A DNA stretch of 64,000 nucleotides from Terriglobia bacterium (lineage in GTDB: Bacteria; Acidobacteriota; Terriglobia; Terriglobales; Acidobacteriaceae). Below the pieces are notes generated by a model that saw nothing but the letters and a program-made list of their open reading frames with translations, was not told the origin of the DNA and did not search any database. The stretch is taken from the NCBI GenBank assembly GCA_020073495.1, contig JAIQFD010000003.1, positions 124,001-188,000 on the forward strand. Reading direction: 5' to 3'. Shown one piece after another: positions 8,895 through 20,156 of this stretch. The translations under genes were made by a program, and so were the position numbers. Every line of letters begins with the position of its first letter. Within the stretch, counting starts at the first letter, position 1.

Positions 8895-9767
8895 CTACTC
8901 GTTCGTGATCACCAGCACGCCGTCGGCCCCCCGGTACATCCGGATGGGCGCCGAGGCGGGGCCGGTCAGAAACTGGCCGTCCCCCGCTCCGTACAGGGTC
9001 TTGATCCTGCGGACGTAGTTCCTGGTCTCGGCGTACGGAGGCACGCCGTTGCTGCGGTCCACCGCCCCGGCGCCGGCGTTATAGGCTGCCAGCGAACGAG
9101 TGAGGTCGCCGTTGTAGATGTCCAGGAGCTGCCGCAGATGGCGGACGCCGCCGTCCACGTTCTGTTGCGGGTCGTACGGATTGTTCACGTTGAGCTTGCG
9201 GGCAGTACCCGGCATGAGCTGCATGAGTCCCATCGCTCCCTTGCGCGATCGCGCGCTGGGATTGAAGTTCGACTCCACTTTGATGACGGCGCGGACCAGA
9301 TTGACGTCCACGTTGTTGCGTGCGGCCGCGTCGGCGATGATCCGGTCCAGTTCCGCGGAGCTGATGGCGCGCGTGCCGATCAGTTCGCGATTGTCGGGGC
9401 TGATGTCCTGGTCGGTGAAAGGTTGCTGGGAGTCGCGGCTGGGCGCGGAGCCGAGGAACTTTTGCACCTCGGCGGCGGCGGAGCGGGCGGCGCGCATGGC
9501 CGATGGCGTAGGCGGCGGAACCCGCTTCCAGCGCTTCTCCGAGCGACTCCAGTACACCAGCACGCTGGCGCGGCGCGGTTGCGGGGAGGGCGTCGCCGTC
9601 GGCGCATCCACGTAGATGACGTGGCCATTCTCGGTGACGGCGACAATGCCGTCGGAGGCCCCAGCCGGGTACGATGCAGCCAGAATGAGTGCAACCATCA
9701 CCGCAGAGACCGGGACGCCGCCCAGCTTGCGGGCGCCTGACGCGGGCTGTGACAAGTGTTTGCTCAT
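8895..9767 (-). CDS. Lytic transglycosylase (SLT domain)
   Basis: The 290-residue exported protein has a signal/anchor segment ([20 protein letters not shown]), a Pro-rich linker and a C-terminal SLT domain. The catalytic Glu is in [15 protein letters not shown], followed by [13 protein letters not shown] and YNAGAGAV, the standard family-1 signatures. It cuts the MurNAc-GlcNAc bond to give a 1,6-anhydro product. The start at 9767 gives an intact signal sequence; the frame is open further up to 9971 but the extra residues look non-coding. It lies 90 bases upstream of the amidase on the same strand, so the two wall hydrolases may be co-transcribed. Confidence 0.92.
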   Translation of the reverse strand: MSKHLSQPASGARKLGGVPVSAVMVALILAASYPAGASDGIVAVTENGHVIYVDAPTATPSPQPRRASVLVYWSRSEKRWKRVPPPTPSAMRAARSAAAEVQKFLGSAPSRDSQQPFTDQDISPDNRELIGTRAISSAELDRIIADAAARNNVDVNLVRAVIKVESNFNPSARSRKGAMGLMQLMPGTARKLNVNNPYDPQQNVDGGVRHLRQLLDIYNGDLTRSLAAYNAGAGAVDRSNGVPPYAETRNYVRRIKTLYGAGDGQFLTGPASAPIRMYRGADGVLVITNE

Positions 9768-9986
9768 CAAGCAGTCTCGTGCGGCGGCACAAAACACCCG
9801 CGCCGCCAGACCCGATCCTGACGGAAAAGTCCTGAGTGGCTGGATTATATGACGGACAGACATAGGGAGCAATCGGATAGTTATAGGGAATCGTGGGAGT
9901 GACCCGCGGTGATCTCCGGTCAAAAACCAAGAAAACAGGCAAGTTTCCGTAGGTCGGTTACGGAAGGCCACGGCAGTTCGCCGGAC

Positions 9987-10454
9987 TCACTGATTCTGCA
10001 GCGCTTTCTTCAGAATCGCCATCTGGCCGGCGTGGTAGAGGTCGTGCTGGATCACACCCTGGAGCATGAACTCGATGGTGTACTTGGCGCCGGGGACGAT
10101 CTCGGTGAGACGCGACTCGGGCAGCCGGTCCACGGCAGCATTGAGTTCGGCGTGAACGTGGCGCAGGGTCGCGAGGTCGTGCTCCCACGCAGCCGCGCTC
10201 TTGTCGCTGATCGGTGGGTAGTCCTGGGCTGGGCTGGGATCGTAGGCTTCTCCCTTCAGCCGGCGCACGACCACCGACTGCCATGTGGTCACGTGCAGCA
10301 CCAGCTCCCAGATGCTGTGGGCGTTGGGAATAGGCCTGGCCGCAGCCTGTTTGGCGCTGACGCCTTTGAGGATCTCCATCATTGCAGGGCCATGCCAGGC
10401 GTCGCCTTCGAAGCTACGGCGCAGGTTGTCCTGGATGGTCGGCAGTGCGGGCAC
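9987..10454 (-). CDS. DinB-family four-helix protein
   Basis: The 155-residue protein has the DinB/YfiT-like pattern: a first metal His in HSIWELVLHVTTWQ and the pair near the end in QGVIQHDLYHAGQMAILKKA. These proteins form four-helix bundles that bind a divalent metal; some are thiol transferases, but most have no known substrate. The GTG at 10454 is chosen because a strong GGAGG lies 6 nt upstream. It is divergent from the Rieske oxygenase, with 42 bases between starts. A second DinB protein lies at 18547. Confidence 0.85.
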   Translation of the reverse strand: MPALPTIQDNLRRSFEGDAWHGPAMMEILKGVSAKQAAARPIPNAHSIWELVLHVTTWQSVVVRRLKGEAYDPSPAQDYPPISDKSAAAWEHDLATLRHVHAELNAAVDRLPESRLTEIVPGAKYTIEFMLQGVIQHDLYHAGQMAILKKALQNQ

Positions 10455-10479
10455 TTCGTCCTCCTGACGGCTGCCAGAA

Positions 10480-10485
10480 TATACT
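10480..10485 (+). promoter_or_regulatory. Possible -10 element of a leaderless transcript
   Basis: TATACT ends 11 nt before the ATG of the Rieske gene. No Shine-Dalgarno sequence is seen, so transcription could start at or near the ATG. No convincing -35 is visible. Confidence 0.3.
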
Positions 10486-10496
10486 AGCCAGACTGC

Positions 10497-11597
10497 ATGC
10501 CTGAAACCCCCGACCAACTGATGCCCGACGCGGTGATGCTACGCGGGTTCTGGTATCCGGCGCTGCGCAGCGAGCAGGTGTACGGAAGCCGCATGCGCAC
10601 GGCCATGCTGCTGGGGATCCCGCTGGTGCTGGGGCGCGACGACCGGGCCCGGCCGTTCGCCCTGCGTGACGCCTGCCCGCACCGCGCCATGCCGCTCTCC
10701 CGCGGCTGGTTCGACGGCAAGCGCGTGCAGTGCTCGTATCACGGCTGGAAGTTCGAGCCCACCAGCGGCCAGTGCACCGAGATCCCGTCCCTGGTGCCGG
10801 GCCAGGACCTCGACGTCTCCAAGATCTACGCCAACGCCTTCCCCTGCCGCGAGCAGGACGGCTTCTTCTGGGTGTACCTGCCGGAGAAAGGCGAAAAGTT
10901 CCGCGGAAACCAGGAACCGGAGGGCGATCCGCCCAAACTTCCGACATTCAGCCAGAAGTTCACTCTTACTTTCCTGTCGGCAGACCTGCCGGTAAACGTG
11001 GATCACGGGATCATCGGACTGATGGACCCGGCGCACGGGCCCTTCGTGCACCAGGCGTGGTGGTGGCGGACGCGGCGCAGCATCCACGAGAAAGCCAAGC
11101 AGTTCGAGCCCATTCCCAACGGCTTCCGCATGAGCGCGCACACGCCGTCGTCGAACAGTGCGCCCTACAAGCTGCTGCGCGCCTACGCCAAGGCGGAAGG
11201 GATCACCACCACCATCGATTTCGTCCTGCCGAATTGCCGCTACGAGACCATCCACGCAGGGAAGTACTGGTTCTCCAGCCTGACCACGGTGACGCCCATC
11301 ACCGCAAATGCCTGCCGCATCGACGTGCGCGCGGCGTGGAATATCTTCTGCCTCGTGCCGGGAGTGCTGCCCATCTTCCGCTTCTTCGGCAAGAAGTTCA
11401 TGGAGCAGGACCGGCAGACCATGGAGATCCAGGCGGAAGGGCTGAAGCACGATCCCGCGATGATGCTGATCGACGACGCCGACCGCCCGGCCAAGTGGTA
11501 CTTCGCGCTGAAGCAGGCGCTGCTGGAATCGCGCGCCAGCGGCACGGCGATGAAGCACCCCATGAGCGGGCCGGTGACGTTGAAGTGGCGGAGCTAG
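10497..11597 (+). CDS. Rieske non-heme iron oxygenase
   Basis: The 366-residue protein has an N-terminal Rieske [2Fe-2S] domain with Cys60-x-His62 and Cys79-x2-His82. A catalytic domain follows, with the mononuclear-iron motif D177-x2-H180-x4-H185. It belongs to the vanillate demethylase / pheophorbide-oxygenase-like branch of aromatic-ring oxygenases, in which the oxygenase hydroxylates or demethylates an aromatic or cyclic substrate with electrons from a separate reductase. No reductase gene is nearby and the substrate is unknown. The ATG at 10497 has no clear ribosome binding site; ATG 10521 is an alternative. Confidence 0.85.
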   Translation: MPETPDQLMPDAVMLRGFWYPALRSEQVYGSRMRTAMLLGIPLVLGRDDRARPFALRDACPHRAMPLSRGWFDGKRVQCSYHGWKFEPTSGQCTEIPSLVPGQDLDVSKIYANAFPCREQDGFFWVYLPEKGEKFRGNQEPEGDPPKLPTFSQKFTLTFLSADLPVNVDHGIIGLMDPAHGPFVHQAWWWRTRRSIHEKAKQFEPIPNGFRMSAHTPSSNSAPYKLLRAYAKAEGITTTIDFVLPNCRYETIHAGKYWFSSLTTVTPITANACRIDVRAAWNIFCLVPGVLPIFRFFGKKFMEQDRQTMEIQAEGLKHDPAMMLIDDADRPAKWYFALKQALLESRASGTAMKHPMSGPVTLKWRS

Positions 11598-11602
11598 GGC
11601 GG

Positions 11603-11719
11603 CTATTAGCGATTGGCGACTAGCGTTTAGCCAATCCAGCTTCCTGTCTGTCCGGAACAGATTCCGACGCACCAGGCGGGACCGGTGCTGGCTAAACGCC
11701 AATTGCCAATCGCTAATAG
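11603..11719. repeat. Long inverted repeat between convergent genes
   Basis: The arms 11603-11633 and 11689-11719 are imperfect inverse copies (CTATTAGCGATTGGC against GCCAATCGCTAATAG). A related pair lies at 15816-15902. It may act as a bidirectional terminator between the Rieske gene and the next minus-strand gene. Confidence 0.7.
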
Positions 11720-11726
11720 CTAGCCA

Positions 11727-12113
11727 TCAGTCCTGGACCAGCCAGTCGAGCGCTTCCTCGCGCGTCTTGAAGGCGGGGAATTCGCGGACCGAGAAGGACA
11801 TCAGCGAGCGGTAATAGGTGTCGGGAAGGCTGTCCACACCGGTGATGGCAGCGCGCTTGACGTGCGGCCGGTCGAGCACCGCAACCTCCTTCATGCGGGT
11901 AAGGGCGGTGCGGTCGACCTCCGCGTCCGTGAAGTCACTGAGCGTGAGCACCGAGTTCATTGGTTCCGCGGTCACGATGCGCTGGCACTCGGTGTAGTTC
12001 TCGATGATCTCGCGCGAGGAGCAGCTGGTGTTGTCGATCAGCAGGATCTGCTTGCCCTCGTGCGTGATGAAGCGGACGCGATCCATCTCCTGCCTGAATG
12101 CCAGATTCGCCAT
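11727..12113 (-). CDS. SpoIIAA/STAS-like small cytoplasmic protein
   Basis: The 128-residue protein begins MANLAFRQEMDRVRFITHEG, with AAGGGGG about 7 nt before the ATG at 12113. Its alternating strands and helices (KQILLIDNTSCSSREIIENY, then MNSVLTLSDFTDAEVDRTAL) resemble the SpoIIAA-like/STAS fold found in small proteins of soil bacteria; this is an inference from pattern only. No signal peptide or TM segment is present. No partner kinase or sigma factor is adjacent, so the role is open. Confidence 0.6.
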   Translation of the reverse strand: MANLAFRQEMDRVRFITHEGKQILLIDNTSCSSREIIENYTECQRIVTAEPMNSVLTLSDFTDAEVDRTALTRMKEVAVLDRPHVKRAAITGVDSLPDTYYRSLMSFSVREFPAFKTREEALDWLVQD

Positions 12114-12257
12114 GGCGTACCCCCTTGGATGCAGCGGGGCGGGCTCAGAATCGGGAGTATCGCGGCGCCCCACTAGCTTGCACGTCCCCCGGCGAAGATG
12201 TGGGGCAGGATATACACCCGTATGCGGTGCGCTGTCCAGAGCAACCCGGCCAGGGCG

Positions 12258-12746
12258 CTAGCGGTGCTTGCCGGCGACCACCATGTCCAGGGTCCTGGCC
12301 AGGCGGCTCTGGCGCGTCTCCGGCTGCTTGGCCTCTGTGATCCACTTCACGAACTCTTTGCGATGGGTGTAGGAGAGCTTGTCGAACGCCGCTTGGGCCG
12401 CCATGTTCCCGGCGAGCGCCTTCTTGAGGTCGGCGGGGACGGCGACCGTGCGCGGCGCGTCGTCCAGTTCCATGACCACCTTGGCGGTGTCGCCGGCCTT
12501 CACCTTCGCGCCCTCGCGCATCTCGCGGTTGACGACCATCATGTGGCACTTACCGCCCATGGGGAAGATGGAGCTGCGAAAGGGGAAGCGGTTGATGGTG
12601 CCACGCACCGGAACGCGCGCGCGCGTCCCGAAGACTTCCTGGGTGTTGAAGGGAACATCGAACTTCAGCACGCTGCTGCCGGCGCTGTCGGGATAAAGTT
12701 CGGCCTCAAACCGCTGCTTCTTGGTGGCGGCCTTGGCTCTGGGCAT
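12258..12746 (-). CDS. DUF1905 / YdeI-OmpD-associated domain protein
   Basis: The 162-residue protein has an N-terminal DUF1905 beta-barrel-like domain (to about 95: FPFRSSIFPMGGKCHMMVV) and a C-terminal YdeI/OmpD-associated helix segment (FDKLSYTHRKEFVKWITEAK followed by ETRQSRLARTLDMV). The family is sometimes called bacteriocin-protection; its biochemical role is not settled. The ATG at 12746 has GGAGG 8 nt upstream. It lies just downstream of alaS on the same strand, with 105 bases between. Confidence 0.85.
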   Translation of the reverse strand: MPRAKAATKKQRFEAELYPDSAGSSVLKFDVPFNTQEVFGTRARVPVRGTINRFPFRSSIFPMGGKCHMMVVNREMREGAKVKAGDTAKVVMELDDAPRTVAVPADLKKALAGNMAAQAAFDKLSYTHRKEFVKWITEAKQPETRQSRLARTLDMVVAGKHR

Positions 12747-12851
12747 GGCGGTGTCCTCCGTCGCGGGCGAGAGATTATAGGCCAGAATCGAGGCCGCGCC
12801 AGGTCCCGTGGCGAGAGGATACAACGAAGGCAGGAAGGCCTACCCCAGCCG

Positions 12852-15776
<2,925 letters not shown>

Positions 15777-15815
15777 ACGTGGGTGAAGCCGTAATTCTAA
15801 CAGGCGGGATTGAGC

Positions 15816-15902
15816 GGTTAGCGATTGGCGATTCGCGCTTAGCCAATGAGGACTCCGGGCCGGTCGTGGCTGGCTAAACGCTAATAGCTGATCGCCAACA
15901 GC
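15816..15902. repeat. Inverted repeat upstream of alaS
   Basis: The arms at 15816-15845 and 15871-15902 are imperfect inverse copies containing TTAGCGATTGGCGA and TGGCTAAACGCTAATAG. They belong to the same family as 11603-11719. It lies between recX and alaS. Confidence 0.65.
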
Positions 15903-15926
15903 TTAGACGAACGCACTGGACAGCCA

Positions 15927-16454
15927 TCATTGTTCTTCCGATTCGAGCGCCGTCAGGACCTCGTCATCCACATTCCAGTTCTTGAGGATCTTGATGATGG
16001 TGCGGCTGGTGAAGCCGGCGCGGGTCAAGGCGCGGAAGATGCGGGCGGCCTGCTTCTGATCGGAGGGCTTCTTCAGGTTCTTGCGGCGCAGGTAGGCGCG
16101 CGCAAGCTGCTCTTCGTTGCTGTCCGCGTAGGCGGCCGAGACCGCCTTCCCGATCACCTCGCCATGCACGCCCTTCGCCTTGAGGTCGGAGATCACGCGC
16201 ATGCGGCCGAACTTCTCGTTGTCCCTGCGATAGCTGGAATAGGCCGTGGCGTAGTCGGTGTCGTTCAGGTACTTCTGCTCTTTGAGCTTGATGACGACCG
16301 CTTCGACGAGCGCCTCGCCGTTCTCGCCCGCAATCACGCGCTGGCGGAGCAGGCGCTTGAGTTCGGCGACGGAGCGCATCTTCCGCCCTAGCGCTCCGAC
16401 GGCGTACTCGTAGAGCGCCGCCGCATCGGAGGTCTTCTTGGTCCGGAAGGGCAC
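15927..16454 (-). CDS. recX: Regulatory protein RecX
   Basis: The 175-residue helical protein matches RecX, which binds RecA filaments and limits recombinase activity. Recognisable segments are RSVAELKRLLRQR, YLNDTDYATAYSSYR and KGVHGEVIGKAVSAAY, corresponding to tandem three-helix RecX repeats. The length is normal. recA is not in the window. It is transcribed toward alaS, with a long inverted repeat between them that may separate the transcripts. Confidence 0.88.
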   Translation of the reverse strand: MPFRTKKTSDAAALYEYAVGALGRKMRSVAELKRLLRQRVIAGENGEALVEAVVIKLKEQKYLNDTDYATAYSSYRRDNEKFGRMRVISDLKAKGVHGEVIGKAVSAAYADSNEEQLARAYLRRKNLKKPSDQKQAARIFRALTRAGFTSRTIIKILKNWNVDDEVLTALESEEQ

Positions 16455-16593
16455 GGGCAGAACATATCACGGCTGCACCCAATCGGAGGTTTTGCTCACC
16501 GACAGCCCAGTGGGCAATGTGGTAAGCAGGTGCGTAGTGCAAGTTCTCAAGCCCGCGAACGGGTGGAAGGGCCACTAGGCCCTCAAGCGGAAG

Positions 16594-17179
16594 GGGTGGA
16601 GCAGGCCTTTAGGCCTGCACATTGCCGGTGTTCTTATGAGGCCCGGCTTTAGCCGCTGAGGTACTTATGACTATTCCTTACCGGGGTGAAACGGGCCACG
16701 GTACTTACTTCATCACCGCCTCGGCTTACATGAAGAAGAACCTGCTGCAATCCGAGCGAATGGCCGATCTTTTCATTGAACTGCTGTACTCATATCGGGA
16801 GCAACAGAAATACCTCTTGCACGAGTTCGTGGTAATGCCGAACCACTTCCATCTGCTCATGAGTCCGATCGTGACTCTCGAGCGTGCGATGCAGTTCATT
16901 AAGGGTGGATTTTCTTTTCAAGCGAAGAAGAGATTCGGTGTCACCTACGAAATCTGGCAGACAAGCTTTTACGACCATCGAGTTCGCGATGCAGAGGAAT
17001 ACGAGCAGTTCCGAAGGTACATCCATGAAAACCCCGTCCGGCGCGGCTTGGTCGAAAGAGCAGAGGATTGGCCATTTGGTTCGGCCAATCCCAAATTCCA
17101 GAAAGATGAAGTCCCTCAGCGGCTAAAGCCGGTCGATGTCTTGGCCGCTAGGATGCAGGCCTGAAGGCCTGCTCCACCC
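16594..17179 (+). mobile_element. RAYT transposase gene within nested REP inverted repeats
   Basis: Two pairs of inverted repeats bracket the transposase gene. The outer pair is 16594-16619 and 17154-17179 (GGGTGGAGCAGGCC against GGCCTGCTCCACCC, each itself a hairpin). The inner pair is 16643-16666 and 17109-17132 (CCGGCTTTAGCCGCTGAGG against CCTCAGCGGCTAAAGCCGG). The coding sequence runs through the right inner repeat and ends inside the right outer repeat. No target-site duplication was identified by eye. Confidence 0.8.
16667..17164 (+). CDS. REP-associated tyrosine transposase (RAYT, Y1_Tnp/IS200-like)
   Basis: The 165-residue HUH-type single-strand transposase has the metal-binding pair His60-x-His62 in MPNHFHLL and the nucleophile Tyr118 in RRYIHENPVRRGLV. 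RAYTs are domesticated IS200/IS605 relatives thought to mobilise or maintain REP palindromes. The ATG at 16667 lies directly against the left inner repeat, so no ribosome binding site is evident; expression may be weak or depend on the repeat. The last 18 codons are encoded by REP sequence. The protein seems intact. It lies between recX and pilT, which it does not disrupt. Confidence 0.92.
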   Translation: MTIPYRGETGHGTYFITASAYMKKNLLQSERMADLFIELLYSYREQQKYLLHEFVVMPNHFHLLMSPIVTLERAMQFIKGGFSFQAKKRFGVTYEIWQTSFYDHRVRDAEEYEQFRRYIHENPVRRGLVERAEDWPFGSANPKFQKDEVPQRLKPVDVLAARMQA

Positions 17180-17239
17180 GGGTTGCGGCGACCGGCTGTC
17201 CTAACGAATTACGCTTGTCCCAAGCAGGCTGCGGTAGCG

Positions 17240-17266
17240 AAAAAAAACGCGCGCCGAAGCGCGCGT
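17240..17266 (-). terminator. Rho-independent terminator of pilT
   Basis: A perfect 8-bp stem (ACGCGCGC/GCGCGCGT, 17247-17266) with loop CGAA is followed on the minus strand by a run of T, about 20 bases after the pilT stop. Confidence 0.85.
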
Positions 17267-17287
17267 CCAAGCGATTGCCTCTGAGGT

Positions 17288-18409
17288 CTAGTGTCCGAAG
17301 CCGGCCTGCTGCATCTCGTCGCGGGCGGCATCGCCGGTGGAGCTGATGCCCTGGACGCGCAGCTTGAAGTCGTCCGGGTTCGACGCGTTCTCCAGCGCCG
17401 TCTCGTAGGAGATCAGGCCCTTGGAGTAGAGATCGTACAGCGATTGGTCGAAGGTCTGCATACCGTACTGCGAGACGCCGGCGGAGAGAGCTTCCTTGAT
17501 CATGCGCGTCTTCTCCGGGGTGATGATGCACTCGCGGATGTACGCGGTGGTGACCAGCACCTCGACCGCGGGCACGCGGCCCGGACCGTCGGCGCGCTTG
17601 ACCAGGCGCTGACTGACGACCGCCTTGAGCACCGCGGCCAGTTGCAGGCGGATCTGCTTCTGCTCCGGCGGCGGGAAGACGGAGATGATGCGGTTGATGG
17701 TCTCGACCGCGTCCAGGGTGTGCAGGGTGGAGAAGACCAGGTGGCCGGTCTCGGCGGCGTGCAGCGCGGTCTGGATGGTCTCCAGGTCGCGCATCTCGCC
17801 CACCAGGATGGTGTCGGGGTCCTGGCGGAGGCTGGCGCGCAGGGCGCTGCCGAACGAGGGCGTGTCCACCTCGACCTCGCGCTGGTTGACGAATCCCTTC
17901 TTGTCGCGGTGCAGGAACTCGATGGGGTCCTCGATGGTCATGATGTGTTCCGGCCGCGACGAGTTGATGCGGTCGATCATGGCCGCCAGCGTCGTGGACT
18001 TGCCGGAACCGGTGACCCCGGTCACCAGCACCAGGCCGCGCTGCTCCTCGCAGATCTGGTCGAGGATCCTCGGCAGGAAGAGCTCGTCGAGCGGCTTGAT
18101 CTTGGTGGGAATGACGCGGAGCACCAGCCCGACGTTGCCGCGCTGCTGGAAGACGTTGACGCGGAAGCGTCCCAGGCCGGCCACGCCGTACGCCATATCG
18201 AGCTCGGTGTTCTCTTTGAACTTCTGCTTCTGGCGGTTGGACATCATGCTGAAGGCCATGTTCAGCATGTCCTCGGCCGAGATGCGTGGCTGGTCGGTGA
18301 GAGGCACCAGTTCGCCATCCACCCGCACATGGGGGAAGTTGCCCACCTTCAGGTGCAAGTCGGAGGCCTTACGCTCCATTGCGATCTTCAGCAAATCATC
18401 AATATGCAT
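17288..18409 (-). CDS. pilT: Type IV pilus retraction ATPase PilT
   Basis: The 373-residue cytoplasmic hexameric ATPase powers pilus retraction and twitching. Seen in order are an N-terminal PAS-like domain (MHIDDLLKIAMERKASDLHL), Walker A GVTGSGKST (131-139), the Asp box IMTIEDPIEFLH, Walker B ILVGEMRDLETI, and the His box TGHLVFSTLHT. The usual C-terminal AIRNLIRE motif is not seen in that form; near 310-320 there is TRMIKEALSAG instead. Length is normal for PilT. No other pilus gene is adjacent. PilZ at 1345 may belong to the same motility system. Confidence 0.95.
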   Translation of the reverse strand: MHIDDLLKIAMERKASDLHLKVGNFPHVRVDGELVPLTDQPRISAEDMLNMAFSMMSNRQKQKFKENTELDMAYGVAGLGRFRVNVFQQRGNVGLVLRVIPTKIKPLDELFLPRILDQICEEQRGLVLVTGVTGSGKSTTLAAMIDRINSSRPEHIMTIEDPIEFLHRDKKGFVNQREVEVDTPSFGSALRASLRQDPDTILVGEMRDLETIQTALHAAETGHLVFSTLHTLDAVETINRIISVFPPPEQKQIRLQLAAVLKAVVSQRLVKRADGPGRVPAVEVLVTTAYIRECIITPEKTRMIKEALSAGVSQYGMQTFDQSLYDLYSKGLISYETALENASNPDDFKLRVQGISSTGDAARDEMQQAGFGH

Positions 18410-18490
18410 AGCTGTTCTCGTCTAGGGGAGCTATTCCGGTGGGGTGAAAAGTATCACGTTCCGGGTGCAGAGTACAGAGTGCAGCGAAGG

Positions 18491-18515
18491 AAAAAGGGCG
18501 GCTCGGCAGCCGCCC
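18491..18515 (-). terminator. Rho-independent terminator of the second DinB gene
   Basis: GGGCGGCT (18496-18503) pairs with AGCCGCCC (18508-18515) around loop CGGC. The T run lies on the minus strand, 30-odd bases past the stop at 18547. Confidence 0.8.
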
Positions 18516-18546
18516 CGCTCGGTACTTGGACCTCTGGACTCGGGAC

Positions 18547-19071
18547 TTATTTCGGCGGCTCCCAAGGCTCGTCGGCGCTGCCCCCGTAGATGCTGGGGAC
18601 CTTCGATCCGAGCGGACGGAGGTAGGCCGCAAGCTGGCCGCGGTGGTGCAGGCTGTGCTTCTCCACAAAACTGAGGAAGAAGTAGGCCGGGAATTTGAAG
18701 GCGCCGTAGAAGTCCAGCACCTTATTGAGCTGTTCGGGGCTCATCTTCTTGACCCGCTCGATGGCAGTCGGCAGCTCCTTCGAGTACCACTTCACCATCT
18801 CCGCGATGGTGCCTGGATGCTTGTAGCGCTCTTCCATGGAAAAAGCGCCATCGGCGATCTCATGCAGGAACTGGACCTCGACCTGGACGATATGCCAGGC
18901 CAATTCCCCGGCGGTGCGGGACTTGGGATCCGGCCGGTAGTCCTTCTTGTTCTCCAGGACGGCGGCGAGGACTTTCTTCGTGGTCGCCATCTCCTGGGTG
19001 ATGCTCTCCACCATGAAATCGCGGTACGCGACCGCGAAATCAGTGCTGACTGCAGGGGTTGCGGTGCTCAT
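18547..19071 (-). CDS. DinB-family protein
   Basis: The 174-residue four-helix-bundle protein has the metal His residues in AGELAWHIVQVEVQFLHEIA and the terminal motif KHSLHHRGQLAAYLRPLG. The C-terminus VPSIYGGSADEPWEPPK is typical of a DinB branch common in Acidobacteria and Bacteroidetes. It may act as a metal-dependent hydrolase or thiol transferase, but the substrate is unknown. The ATG at 19071 follows the GGAGG in CAGGAGGATCT. It is monocistronic with its own terminator. Confidence 0.87.
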   Translation of the reverse strand: MSTATPAVSTDFAVAYRDFMVESITQEMATTKKVLAAVLENKKDYRPDPKSRTAGELAWHIVQVEVQFLHEIADGAFSMEERYKHPGTIAEMVKWYSKELPTAIERVKKMSPEQLNKVLDFYGAFKFPAYFFLSFVEKHSLHHRGQLAAYLRPLGSKVPSIYGGSADEPWEPPK

Positions 19072-19151
19072 AGATCCTCCTGGCTGGTTGTTCGGACAGT
19101 GCGTCCTCTCAAGAGACGATTTCCTTGCGAATGGGTTTCAAATCTTATACG

Positions 19152-19183
19152 AAAAAGAATCGGGGCGCAGTGCATGCGCCCCG
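19152..19183 (-). terminator. Rho-independent terminator of ilvE
   Basis: A 9-bp stem CGGGGCGCA (19161-19169) / TGCGCCCCG (19175-19183) with a 5-nt loop is followed on the minus strand by TTCTTTTTC. Confidence 0.85.
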
Positions 19184-19205
19184 CTGGGTGGAGATGCTGA
19201 GCTCG

Positions 19206-20156
19206 TCAGGCCGTCACGGGCTGGCGCGACGTGACCGGCAGAGGCGTGAACCAGTTGTAGCGGTCCGGCGCCTTGCCCTGCAGGATGGCAAAGAACTCCT
19301 TCTGCAATGCCTGCGTGACCGGTCCCGTCTTGCCGTTCGCGACGGTGATCTTGTCGATGGAGCGGATGGGTGTGATCTCGGCGGCGGTGCCGGTGAAGAA
19401 CACCTCGTCGGCGATGTAGAGCATCTCGCGCGGGATCACCTGCTCGACCACCGGGATGCCGAGGTCCTTGGCCAGGCGGATGACGCTATCGCGGGTGATG
19501 CCGGGCAGCACCGAGTTGCCCAGCGGCGCGGTCAGCAGCGTGCCGTTGCGGACCAGGAAGACGTTTTCGCCCGAACCCTCGCTGACGTAGCCGTTGGCGT
19601 CCAGCGCGATGCCCTCGACGTAGCCGTTCACGATGGCTTCCATCTTGATGAGCTGCGAGTTCATGTAGTTCGCCCCCGATTTCGCCATCGCCGGCATAGT
19701 GTTGGGGGCCAGGCGGGTCCACGACGAGACGCAGACGTCCACGCCCTCGTCGGCCTTGCCGGTACCGAGATACTTCCCCCACTCGTAGTTGATGATGTAC
19801 ACCTCGATGGGAGAATTGAACGGGTTCACGCCCATCTGGCCGTAGCCGCGCAGCACGACGGGCCGCACATAGCAGGGAACGACCTTGTTGGCGGCCAGCA
19901 CCTCCACCATGCCGCGCACCAGTTCATCGCGGGTGAAGGGAACATCCATGCGGTAGATCTTGGCCGAATCCAGCAGGCGCTGCATGTGCTCCGGTGCGCG
20001 GAAGATGCCGGCGCCGTCCTTGCGGGCGTAGCAGCGGATGCCTTCGAACACCGCCGAGCCGTAGTTCACCACGTGGGACATGACGTGCAGGGTGGCGTCG
20101 TCCCAGTTGATCAGCTTCCCGTTGTGCCAGATCTTCTCGGTCTTGTTCATCGCCAT
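19206..20156 (-). CDS. ilvE: Branched-chain amino acid aminotransferase
   Basis: The 316-residue class IV PLP enzyme interconverts Leu, Ile and Val with their 2-oxo acids. The cofactor Lys159 lies in AMAKSGANYMNSQ, and the substrate-loop arrangement GIRCYARKDGAG is typical of IlvE. The phosphate-binding segments SEGSGENVFLV and FFTGTAAEITPI are present. AAGGAG lies 9 nt before the ATG at 20156. It is a single gene with a terminator. It links to the branched-chain catabolic genes at 44-54 kb and to the LeuA-like gene at 61657. Confidence 0.95.
   Translation of the reverse strand: MAMNKTEKIWHNGKLINWDDATLHVMSHVVNYGSAVFEGIRCYARKDGAGIFRAPEHMQRLLDSAKIYRMDVPFTRDELVRGMVEVLAANKVVPCYVRPVVLRGYGQMGVNPFNSPIEVYIINYEWGKYLGTGKADEGVDVCVSSWTRLAPNTMPAMAKSGANYMNSQLIKMEAIVNGYVEGIALDANGYVSEGSGENVFLVRNGTLLTAPLGNSVLPGITRDSVIRLAKDLGIPVVEQVIPREMLYIADEVFFTGTAAEITPIRSIDKITVANGKTGPVTQALQKEFFAILQGKAPDRYNWFTPLPVTSRQPVTA

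Noticed and set aside
16667-17164. Full IS200/IS605 insertion sequence with tnpB
   Set aside because: There is no tnpB, and the flanks are REP palindromes rather than IS605 ends, so RAYT is the better call.
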